Shown one piece after another: positions 34,955 to 45,512 of a DNA stretch of 64,000 bases. Where the stretch lies: positions 7,691,501 to 7,755,500 of the forward strand of contig OZ005600.1 in assembly GCA_963930655.1 (NCBI GenBank). Reading direction: 5' to 3'. Both the position numbers and the translations under genes were made by a program. The notes under the pieces were generated by a model that saw nothing but the letters and a program-made list of their open reading frames with translations, was not told the DNA's origin and made no database searches. Each line of letters begins with the position of its first letter. Position 1 is the stretch's first letter. Origin of the DNA: Myrica gale. Taxonomy: Eukaryota; Streptophyta; Magnoliopsida; Fagales; Myricaceae.

Positions 34955-35325
34955 ACTATGATCATACAGTTGTCTGAGTTTCTGCTGCTCAATTTGAGGG
35001 ATCTTTCTTCACAGCAATTTTTAAAATACCCTGATCTAAGAAATCTGATGAAGATCAGAATCTACTGGTCAGATCGTATAGTGGGTCAGATTTCTCGTGT
35101 GAGAGGTAGAAGATCTAACGCACTAAAAGTTCAAAATGTTAAACCAAGCAAGCACTAGCAGATAAGAAGAAGAGCGGCTGCACATACACAATTTCTGTAT
35201 ACTATAACCATATGGCACAAACCGAATTGTCAAGAGTAAAAGCATATACAACACTCGCTGATGTTCAAAGGTGATATGAATTGGATATAACTACGCCTTT
35301 ACTCGAGGGGAAAAGACCCCAGAAG

Positions 35326-38300
35326 TTAATTTTCATGACATTTCCATCTAGAGGTTGGGACACAGGACAAATAGGTACACCAGTGGCAATGATCATTCCC
35401 ATTCTCCCCTCGGAAAAGCATAACCAATGCAACTGTAAACCTGCATCATTTTAAGAACAGAAACAATTCAAGTTAGTGTTTGTTCATCAGAACTGCCATT
35501 GAAATTAGATAACATCCATAACTCACGAAGTGAGATATTTAATCTCATACTAGAACGTGCTATTTGAGTGAATGTGAACAGAAAGGAATCACATTTGTGT
35601 GATCTCTCCGTGCCACCAAATATCTATACATTCCATGGCCCCCCAATAACAATATTCTTTTTTTTTTGGTGAGCAAGCATGACCCCTAATACAAATATTC
35701 AATGTGTAAAAAGAATCTCAAATCAAGATGCTTTGAAACAATTCCATTCTGTTTCATCGCCTTTAAATCAAGGTCATATTCCTTCTCCATGGAAGAACAA
35801 TGTGTCTACACCTGGCACTTATCGTGGAAAATTAGTGTCTAGTGGAAGTGCCCATTCAAAATGCGATGGTCTAAAAGTCATGATCTTTCTTTTCCCAGGC
35901 TCCTCAAAACCCTGCGTTCACAATTGTCATTAGTTTGACTGACGGAAGAGTAACGTACCCAACAATCAGCAGAATAAGGCAAATAAGCCATAATGCATAT
36001 TGATAAGCCTTGTACTTGGATTTGACAGGAACACCAGCAGGAAGATTCTGCTGCTCTAACCAACCAAACTGGGGACGAGGAAGTAAGACAAAGCCAAGGA
36101 GGAAACCCGTCAGAAATCCACCAATGTGAGCATAATTATCAACATGTGGCAGGATTCCAATGCCAAGGTTGATAACAATGATGACCAGAAGCGTGATCAG
36201 TGCCGCAGCCTGTGGAAGAAACTAAGAATTAGCCAGACCAACTCAAAATAACTATAAGACCAACATTCACAGCCTTTGCCTCGTTGAAGCTAAGGTTACA
36301 TTACGCCCAGTGGCATATAGCACATGCTAAATGGAATGAAAAAAATTCAAAATATTGCCATCACTTTAGACTGCTAGCATTGCTAACCTTATTCGTATAA
36401 ATATTCCAGTTTGTAAGAAGTTCTGAGAGCATTGCTCCAAGAAGCCCAAAAAGAGCGCCAGACGCACCAACAGAGATGCTGTTTCTAATAAATAAGGAAG
36501 AAAGTACACTCCCGCCAAAGCCTGACAACAAGAAAATTATTCCAATCCGAACTGCAAAATTCCAAGAAAAATATCCCTCACGTCAGAATTAGCAAAACTA
36601 TAAGAAGAGAAATGCATAAAAGGCTGGATTAGCTCTTGACGTTAAATCGGATTAAGAGCATATTAATCTAGATAAAGACCTTAGTTTTACTGCATTTACA
36701 AGTAATTTATGTAGAGTCTCGTGGAACAGAAAAGGAGAAAGGAGAAGAAAAACGGCAGTAGTCTAGCGCGGACAATCTGCTATGGTTTCTCAGGAAAAGG
36801 GTGACAAAACAACGATTGCTTTGGTAACACAAACCATCAACAGTTGTTTTCAAAATGTAATTTACTGTTGATTGGTCAATGGCATGCTAATTATGAACAA
36901 GTTTCAGCACTCGTCTAAAAAAAAGGTGGATGAACAACATACCAAAGCCAAACTGCTGTTCGAGCCGTATTCCAATGAAGACCAGGCTCAACATGTTTGC
37001 AACCAGATGAATGACTCCAGCATGCAACCAGACGCAAGTGACAAGTCTCCATCCTTGATGGTTCTGGACAACTTTAGTCCACTCAAGTGCCCCAAGCTTC
37101 TCCAATCTGTAAGGAAAAGGCCAAAAAAAAAAAGTTTCAGTCAGATGGTTACATTAGATAGAGTTTTGGCCATTTTCTTCAGAAACCCCAGCTGGACTTT
37201 GTCAGGCGCTGTCTTTAATAATCACCTTAAAAATCCGAGCGAACCCAATTTTCAGTAATATCACACACCCAGAAATGTTCACCAAGAGACATACAAAAAA
37301 GAGTGTCATGTAGCAGTCAATAATCTAGAACCGAGTTAACGAATTTCCGAAAAAGAAAAACAAACGAAAAGAATAGACAAGGAGAAGGAGAAGGCTGGAG
37401 CTAAGAAATGACATACAAAGAGAGGTCAAGGACAGCCACCCCGGCAGATTTAACAAATTCCTACTCAAAGCATTTAGTCAAAAAACTTACGATTCACACA
37501 GGTGAAGGAACTTAAGTCAATCGCAACCAATTTCATTTTGGAAATTGTATTGGATAAACAGAAAATACGGAACTGAAAAAATAAAAATGAGACCGAGTAC
37601 CCCGAAAGCAGACAAGGATCCACTAAATCCTACGAAGTTTCCAACTTTCAGCACCAAAAGTCAAACCAGTCAAAAACCTTAGATAAAAGAATACAAATAA
37701 ATGAGATTTCATTCCACCCCGCAAAGTTTCTAAACTAACGAAACAAGAACAAACATATATAAAGCCCGATGGTACCCCCAAGAACATTCAATTAAACAAT
37801 GGAAGCAGTACAAGAGATCCCCCAATTCAACCGAAGTGTGTGATCAGTCAAAATTCCGAAAACCTACCAAATACCGACAATACCCAATTCGTTCCGGAGA
37901 AATCCCATTATCTATCCGAAAGAGATTGAAAAAACTGTTATATCAAAAAAGGGCAGAAATTCTTCGAGAGGTTAAAGTATCAGCACGAGAACCCATTCAA
38001 GAACTTCATCCCTAAACAGTACCACGCCCAAAAGAATCACGCGATTTCGTAACGGAACACCATTCTCCCAAGCGAAAACACACAATAACCATAAATTGAG
38101 AGATGGGGGACAGAAAAATCTAATGATCACACTCACACCCAAAAACTAAGATCTGGTCTTTTAAGGAACCAGTTCCTTACGTCGCGGAAGAAGGCCCAAA
38201 TAAAGGATTCTCCTTGATAGGCTCGAACGAGAATCTCCCTAGAAACCTTGCCACACACTTCCCCTGAATCCCAAGATTGTGCTTGGGACAATTGTTGACC

Positions 38301-38494
38301 CACATGACCGCAAGGAACATAGCTACGTTGGCCACCACAAACATGGGGATCAGCCACGAGGTCCATTGGGTCTCGGAATCATCTATCACATAAGAAGTAG
38401 ACGAGGCTAAGTAGATGCTGTTGTTTGCTGTGCTTTTTGCTTCCCCTGTCCCTCCTCCTCTTCCTCTCCTGTTTTCGATATCATCACCGGGCAT
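35326..38494 (-). CDS. Rhomboid-like intramembrane serine protease (RBL2-RBL5 type)
   Basis: Five minus-strand exons: 38494-38181, 37106-36943, 36551-36388, 36209-35959 and 35440-35326, giving 335 residues. The ATG gives [11 protein letters not shown]; the open frame reaches further upstream only through a TTG. A first membrane helix ([20 protein letters not shown], residues about 47-66) is followed by the loop [11 protein letters not shown] and [10 protein letters not shown]. The rhomboid core keeps the expected motifs: WLHAGVIH, the catalytic Ser in [10 protein letters not shown] (about S190), and the catalytic His in NYAHIGGF (about H242). The C-terminus ends in a Cys-rich patch ([18 protein letters not shown]), usual for plant RBLs. 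Both catalytic residues are present, so it should be active. Plant rhomboids of this group are mostly Golgi/secretory; substrates are unknown. The first intron (1.07 kb) is empty. Confidence 0.94.
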
Positions 38495-38756
38495 TCTCTC
38501 TCTCCACAAGTTGCGTTTCTCTCTTCGTAATGTGCGTTGGAGTGTAGGTTTGAGAAGATTGGGGTGGATGGAGTGGGTGTAGGGTTTTATGGAGAGTAGG
38601 GACTGGGGAAGATGCGTGGGGTGAGTGGGTGAGGAATTTCAGGTTTCTAACTGCTACAGTTTGCAGGGAAGCAGTGTACCTTCGGTGGGAAACTACTGCT
38701 ACAACATTCAGAGAGCAGCCAATAACGATTGCCCATGTCAAGACTGTAATATGACG

Positions 38757-39065
38757 GGTAATGTTCGTTTTCAGACTTTTTTCAGGATTCTAACTATATT
38801 CACAAATCTATCACCGAACATGTTTAGAATTCAAACACAAATACCAATACATTTTACACAATCTCCAACATTTTTTTAATTTTTTATTCAACATAAATTT
38901 TCTCTCTCTTTACTTTTTCACATAACTCTAATACTTTTTTATTAAACAATTACATCAAATCATTTCTCTCTCCACTTTACACAAACACCAATAAAATACT
39001 ATTCAACATAAAAATTCACAATTTATCTAAAATCCTACATTTTTACTCAACACGAACATAACCCA
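38757..39065. repeat. AT-rich MITE-like element, left copy of an inverted pair
   Basis: The ends gggtaatgttcgttttcag and, read inversely, gggttatgttcgtgttgag resemble each other, suggesting terminal inverted repeats. The middle (actttttcacataactctaa, attacatcaaatc, then ctctctcc) recurs inverted at 39630-39905. No coding sequence. A target duplication is not evident. Confidence 0.55.
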
Positions 39066-39629
39066 GGTTAACTGTCAATCTGAGGATGAGCAGTCTTTGC
39101 GTGTCTTTTGGTCGACGTGGCGGCCAATTGGGTTGGAAGGTTTCAGAAGAATGGAGGGTTGGGACAGTTTGATTGCTGTTCCTTAACGCGATATCCCGGT
39201 TAAAGATGAAATTTGTTGTTAAAAGTTGTTATTAGGATTTTTTAGAAGGGCATTGGAGGTTGTGATAAGATTACTGCAAGTAAAATTTTTTTTAAAAAAA
39301 ATTAATTATCTTTATAACGAAAATAAAAAATAATTCTATGTACTAAGAACAAAATGCTTTGCGACTTCTCTTGACAAATGGGGCTCTGATTAGCTTGTGA
39401 ACAGCTCATCCTAATTGCACTTTCTCGGTGCCTCTCCAGTCTCCAGTGCTCAAAAAAAGAAGAAGAGGCATATGCTTCAAAAAAATAGGGAAAACTCAGG
39501 TCTCATCAAACCTTGGGCTGATTCTATATTTGGCTTTATTCCCTACCTTTTGACTTTTGAACCAGCTGTTCCTTCTCTTTTCAAACCTCACGAAGAATAC
39601 GAGGATGTTCTTTTTTTTTTCTATTTTTA

Positions 39630-39905
39630 ACATTATGATAGAATCGTAAATTGAAGTTTTATAAGTTTTTGAAATTATTTTGTTATAATTTGTAAAAGGT
39701 TAGAGAGAGATAATTTGATGTAATTGTTTAATAAAAAAATATTAAAGTTATGTGAAAAAGTATAGAAAGAATATTCATTATAATTTTTTTTAAATGTACT
39801 AAAATTTGTGTAAATATTTATTAAAAATTGTATAAAAATTATTGATATTTATGTATAAATTTTTGAAATTTTATAAATTCTGTTGAAAATATTTATATTC
39901 TATAA
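39630..39905. repeat. AT-rich MITE-like element, right copy of an inverted pair
   Basis: The reverse complement matches the segment at 38757-39065 over more than 100 bp, including the run from tactttttcacataact to attaaacaattacatcaaat. The two copies face each other across about 560 bp. They probably arose as two insertions of one family; the ends of this copy are unclear. Confidence 0.55.
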
Positions 39906-41426
39906 TATCGTTGGGGTTCATTCTAACAAAAGTTGTGGACCAAAGGGGTGGGAGAGAGAAATGCTTCTTTCCTTACCCTTTTTATATTGGACTCTAACTT
40001 CATTGATTAATATTAAAAAATGCTAATAAAACAGAGGGATCTTCTACTTCTCACCAATAAAGTTATTTTATAGAGCTAATCTGAAGGAAAAAATTTAATT
40101 AACCATGCGTAGAGATTATGTTGACCGTTCATGGTTAAGATTTTTGCATTACGGTAGACCCTTTTTTTTTTTTTTTTTTTGCTTTTGCTTTTGCACTTTT
40201 CTCTTTTTACTGGGTCTGTCAAAGAGAGTTCGTTGCCCGTTGGTTAGTTGAGACGGTTGGGTTGGTTCTTTTTTATTTTTTTCCCAAGTAGTTGGGTTGG
40301 TTCTGTTGCTTTGAAGTCACTCTCCCCTGAGTCCCCTCCCTACCATGTGGCCCAATTCCTTCGAAGTGTCGCCGACACGAAAGAGGACATTAAATTTCAA
40401 ACGTATACGAGGTTACATATGTCTAGTATTTGAATTATTTTAAAAAAAATTAGATGATGTTTGAGTTTTATTAGTATTTACGTAGAAGGTGTTAATTTGT
40501 ATTGATGTTCGTAAAAAATATAATATTGAGTTGTATTGTTATTCGTATAAAAATAATGTTAAAATTATAATATTAGAAAATTAAATGCAAATTCTTAAAT
40601 TTTTTAGAAAACATGCCCTTAGGACTCCAAACTTCAAATTTTGAAAATCATATCTATCCAAAACCTTTGATTTTTTTGGTCCGGTTTTCTCGTATGTTGA
40701 TGTTAAGGTTTCTGTTACATGTTAAGGTGGAGGAGTTGTCGACTGAATTCAAAGTAGAAAGGAAGAATAATAATTAAAAAATTGATTATTTTGCCTTGCC
40801 AAACATTAGCCTTATACCCGTTGTGCATATCCAACTGTCCGTGTCCGTGGCCAATGCCTTCATCAAGTTTCTGAAGTAAACATTTTACCTATCAAGATTA
40901 CCCATCCCTAGACTGCCACCACACCATTTTGTCTGTCCTTTTTCAGTCGTGTCGGCAAGTGACTTTTTTTTTTTTTTTTTGAGGGTGGGGGAGAGGTGTA
41001 GGTACCAAATTTGGCTTGAAGTAATCCAGTAGGAAGGATTTTGATCATGATAATATATATAAAACAATTTTTGGTCATCCGAGAAAAAAGAAGAAGAAGT
41101 ACAAGTAAACAAGTCTGGGCTGGCCCACCTTTCAGTCACTTCCTTGAATAGAGGCCCAATATAATCAGCACAGCTACCGGCCCAATCGGCCTATGTTGAT
41201 TTTAATTTCTTTTTCCTTTTTTTCCGTTGAACTCGTTTTAGATTTTCGGTCCCGTGATTTAGTCCGTTTCTGTTTAATTATTGCTTGTAAAGAAATCAAG
41301 TAGCCTCTATTATTGGACCCAAAAAAAAAAGTGGCCTATATTGTATGCTCAAAGTAGATGGTCTATGTAGATTTTTCTATGTTAAATTTTAATAATATAG
41401 TAGTCGACTAAATGACTTTAAAAATA

Positions 41427-41702
41427 GGAGCTAATTACCTTACACACCTATGTGATATTCGACTTTTATAAAATCATCTCTAGGATAATGATTTCAACTT
41501 TTATAATCTTGTGGTATTCGATTGAAGCAAGTCAGTCCCTCCGACCATTTTTCGATGGGCACCAGACGGAATCAAGCCTACGTGTCATTTTATCGCCAAA
41601 TCAGCATCAATCATATGTTGTCATATGTCATCTTATGCCACGTCATAAATTAGGAAAAGAAAAAAAAAAGCCAACGTAAATGCCCTGTCATCATAGCAAG
41701 AC
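41427..41702 (+). repeat. Left MULE terminal inverted repeat, outer part
   Basis: This matches the inverse of 45232-45504, with scattered substitutions and small gaps. The similarity stops at catagcaagaca, where the inserted sequence begins. Confidence 0.85.
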
Positions 41703-43724
41703 AAAGGGGTGGGTATCGATATTTTCGGAGCCAGTTTTCGAAATTCTGGCTCCGGTACTGGTAATAACCTGATGCCTATTTTGGCATCCGGTTCCGGTCA
41801 TGCATCTGCCGGAATTTCGAAAATCTCGGTACCGAAATCACGGTTCCGGATGCCGAAATTTTGGCAGTGATATATGGACTGATTTTGGGCTCGTTTTGGC
41901 CCAATATTAGTTTTTGGGGCTTATTAGTTATTACACAATTTGGTTTTTAAAGATGGATGTTGGATCCAAAATAGAAAAAATTAGTTATTACAATTTAGTT
42001 ATTAGTTATTAAAGATGGATAATGGATCAAAAATGGTAAAATTTAGTTGGATGTTGGATCCAATATTTTTTTTATTCATTTACATATTACAATTCTATAA
42101 TTGAAGCTTGCGTTAAATTAATAAATCACATACGTAGATTAATGAAAGAAAAATGATACAAAATTACAAATAAACATATAAATAAAATCTAAATTCTAAA
42201 AAAAATCTACAAATATTACAAATTGGATAGTTGAATTGAATGAAATAAAATGTTGGCAATTTAATCAAAACATCACTATCATATGATTACGGTAGTGTTA
42301 GTTTTGTATGACCTTTTTATTTATGTCCATAATATTTAATGACACGACCCACAACTTGAGGAGCCGACTCCTCACCAATAATAAGGGAGGAAGCATCGAG
42401 TCCTACTTGGGGGCGTGGTATCGGTGAGTCAACCGAAAGAGTAGAAGAAGAAGTAAACGGATTCATCTGAGAAACACAAAAAGGTTTTGAAATTTTTTTT
42501 ATAAATTTTGATCCCCTAAAATACTCATACTCTAATAGTCATTTTAAAACTGCATAATAGTCATTTTAAAAAATAAAATAGAAAGCAAACAATTAATTAA
42601 ATTAAACATACTCATACATTTTAAAACCAAACATTTAATTTCTCCAAGTTTCTTGCATTCAAAATTTGAAATTTCATTTCTTCAAGCTTGAACATTTGTA
42701 ACCCTTTGTCAAATAATTTCAATTCTATGTTTGTTATTTCAAACAATTTTTTCACAGAACATGTTGAAAAAACACTAGTTCCTTTCTATTTTCAGTTTTA
42801 ATTTTTACACGAATCAACAAAAATCGAAACAATCACCATCAAAACTGATTAAAAAAAAACTTCCCACATAATTTTTTTCCCAAAACATACAAACGTGCTA
42901 CTTTCACAATCTCAAAAATCAAATATTAAATTTTATTATTTTTTAAAATAATTCTACGTGCTCCACGACCACTATCACAAAACAATCAAAACAAGAAAAA
43001 TTTAAACAGAATTGCATTAAAATATATACTCACACAATTTCAAACTAAATATCCAATCAAATAATCAATCAAGCTCACTGCACATCCTCCAATTGCAAAC
43101 AGATTCACAAATTCAAACAAAACCAAATCTTTCAATCAAGTTCGTCCTCCACAATTTCACAACATAATCTATACTCTAAAATTCTAAATTAAATAATGAA
43201 TGACAATAAATAATTATCTAAATAAGTGAAAATTTTTTTACCTCAATGCAGTGCACTGACCATGCACAACAAAACACAAATTCACAAATCACATTTTGTC
43301 AATCTTGTAACATGCACTAAAAAAATTAATTAGTTAACAATTAATGAAATGAAGAACAACTAATTCTAATGAAAATGAAATTGAAATTTTTTTACAAAAA
43401 AATACACAGAGAGGCAGAGAGGGAGGATGCGTCGTTCGGAAAAAAAAGGAGAGAGGTAGAGGCCTTGGCCCTTGGCCTTCGACAACGTCACGACAGAGAG
43501 TGAGGGAGACAGCCACGGGCGGCCACCAAGAGTCCAAGACTAGGCCAAAGAGAGTGAGAGAGAGACAGAGTTGAGGCCCGAGACTTGAGAGAGGGTGAGA
43601 GACTAAAGAAAGAGAGCTGCGTGAGGTGAGAGAGAGAGAGAGAGTTGTGGCATGAGGTGAGAGACTGAGAGAGCTGAGAGAGATGTCGAATGAGGGGGGA
43701 ATAATTCGAGGGAGGGTTTTGAAT
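41703..43724. mobile_element. hAT-like remnant inserted into the left MULE repeat
   Basis: The left edge reads aaggggtgggtatcgatattt, then a zone of repeated cggttccgg and gaaattctggctccgg motifs (41710-41870). This is like the end of the element at 48622 (ggtgggcaaaaatttccgg). The matching right end (cccaccc) is not found, and no 8-bp duplication was recognised, so the right side is probably lost or rearranged. The interior is AT-rich up to 43330, then GA-rich (43400-43690). Its presence is established because it interrupts the MULE repeat; the hAT label rests on the left end only. Confidence 0.6.
42317..42466 (-). pseudogene. Possible 49-codon leftover of a transposase gene within the nested element
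   Basis: On the minus strand a good acceptor (tttgtgtttctcag) is followed at once by ATG and 49 codons (MNPFTSSSTLSVDSPIPRP, then VGLDASSLIIGEESAPQVVG) to a TAA. The Ser/Pro-rich start could be the N-terminus of a hAT transposase whose remainder is deleted, but there is no BED finger or catalytic motif to prove it. Confidence 0.25.
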
Positions 43725-43867
43725 TCTTACCCCAGCGCGATTTATCCCCCTTAAATTCTTACCCCAACAAACCCTAACTCCACTTTACCCATTCTTCCCC
43801 GAACTTCCGTCGATCGTCAGCTCTTCGTCAACAGCCTCACTACCACTACTCTGTTCACTCATGCTGA
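43725..43867 (+). repeat. Left MULE terminal inverted repeat, inner part
   Basis: This matches the inverse of about 45090-45231: a gcgcgattt/gcgcaattt stretch, ccccttaaatt, ctcaacaaaccctaactcca and acttccgtcga are shared. It continues the outer part at 41427-41702 once the inserted element is ignored. Confidence 0.8.
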
Positions 43868-45089
43868 TTGCTGAGATTGTAAGTGGTAGGTGATATGACC
43901 TATCTACGTCTCTCTCTCTACTTACCTTTTAGAGGTCAATTGATAGGGTTTTTGTTCTTCTGGTGAATTCGTTTAAAAAAGTTATTAACATAGTCAGTCT
44001 CAAGGATACTCACAAGTGACTCAACATTTATCCACCTCAGCAGATCAATCACTCAAGCCTTCTGAAATCACCTGATATTTGAATATTGGTTATGTTGTAA
44101 ATAGATATAACATCCATATAACAAAACACCCTTTATTCCTTTATACGCTGGAGTGCACACCATGTGCATGTGTATATTTTCGAGAATCTAGGAAATCTGT
44201 TAGATGACATCTGTATATATTGGCACCTCTGTGTAAACATTCTAAGTGAAAAATACAATGAACTTTTTGTGTATTCTGTCTTACGGGGGTAAATTTTTTT
44301 GAAGTGGACTTGAGCAACCAAGTGGTGAGGATTCTTGGTTCAACACCTGTGAACCATGACTGAAGCTTGATTGGGAAAACAGATAGAAAAGCCTGATTAA
44401 ATTGGGCAAGGGTTTCCTGAAGGTTGGTTCTTCTGATCCATCCTAGTTGAGTTTTTCATACACTTAGTGATTTTGTGTTTGGTTCCTGATGAAATAATTG
44501 TTTCTCATTCATGAAGATTGATACTACCGTTAGTTTTATATTCGAAAAATCAACTATTGTTTTCTAGCCCCACTCAACCGACAGAAAATACATGAGAATT
44601 AAACAATTAACATGTTAACACAGTTACCAAAATGAACCTGCAAAATAATAATAAGATTTGCACTCTCAACCGACAGGAAACAAATTCTAAAATAATGGTC
44701 TTTCTAAAATGATGGCCTCTGTAAACATTAGATAAAAGTGGTCCAGGTCCACTTATTAATAATATAATGACTACACCCGACAAACAACCTACAGTTCACA
44801 CAACAAAAAGACAAAAGTAGCTTGGACAACAATAACAACACATGACTAAGTGAAGACCATTCTCATTCAAATCTTCCTTTAAAAAGGAGCTACCCACTAC
44901 TATTAAAAGTGAAAGCATCTCACCTTGTGAAAATGTGAAGACTCTGAAGGAGATCCCTCAAACAGACAACTTATTCTTTGCGAACAACAGTTATTTTAGA
45001 AAGTAGTCTTCTCACAACAGTTTTTCTTGGCTTTCTATCGTGTACCAAGTCAATGACTTGTTTAACGGGAGATAAACATCAACAGAAAT

Positions 45090-45504
45090 GTGGGGAGCAT
45101 GGGTGAGTAGAATTTCGACGGAGAGTTGGCTGTCGACGGAAGTTTGGATGTGAATGAGTAAAATGGAGTTAGGGTTTGTTGAGGTAAAATTTAAGGGGAG
45201 AAATTGCGCGGGGGTAAATTTGGCATAGATTTAAAAAAAAAAACGTGTCTTGCTATGCTGACATGGCATTTACATTGGCCTTTTTTTGGCGTGGAATAAG
45301 ATGACATGTGGTAGCAGATGATTAATGCTGATCTGGCGATAAAATGACACCTAGGTTTTATTCCGTCGGGCGCCCATCGAAAAATGGTCTGAGGGACTGA
45401 TTTGCTTCAATCGAATACCACAAGGATTTTACCGTTGAAATCATTACCCAATAGACGATTTTGCAAAATTCGAATATCACAGGGATGTGTAAGGTAATTA
45501 GGCC
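45090..45504 (-). repeat. Right MULE terminal inverted repeat, uninterrupted
   Basis: About 415 bp, the inverse of the two-part left repeat. The segment between the repeats (43868-45089) is AT-rich with no recognised gene fragment. Confidence 0.82.
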
Positions 45505-45512
45505 TAAAAATA

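Larger units (their letters stand above)
38495..41426. other. Gene-free interval upstream of the rhomboid gene
   Basis: No gene is supported. It includes the rhomboid promoter and leader, an inverted pair of AT-rich MITE-like segments (38757-39065 and 39630-39905), several long poly-T runs (about 40160-40180 and 40965-40980), and AT-rich filler. Confidence 0.5.
41427..45504. mobile_element. Mutator-like element (MULE) with long inverted termini, non-autonomous
   Basis: Long terminal inverted repeats face each other. The left one starts ggagctaattaccttacac (41427) and the inverse of the right one starts ggcctaattaccttacac (45504). Similarity runs through ctgtgatattcg, attcgattgaagcaa, ccatttttcgatgggc, attttatcgcca and catagcaagac. 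The 8 bp taaaaata lies outside both ends (41419-41426 and 45505-45512); MULEs usually make 8-11 bp duplications. The right repeat is about 415 bp. The left one is split: it runs 41427-41702 and resumes at about 43725-43867, where ttaaattcttaccccaac and aaaccctaactccac match the inner right repeat. The roughly 2 kb between is a later insertion. Without it the element is about 2 kb and has no transposase. Confidence 0.87.

Noticed and set aside
36872-37258. A 128-codon plus-strand frame over rhomboid exon 2
   Set aside because: It is antisense to the WLHAG-containing rhomboid exon and starts at a non-ATG codon.
44320-44400. Possible tRNA-derived SINE (agtggtgagg … ggttcaacacc)
   Set aside because: The box-like words are weak, no tail or duplication was seen, and the segment lies within the MULE interior.
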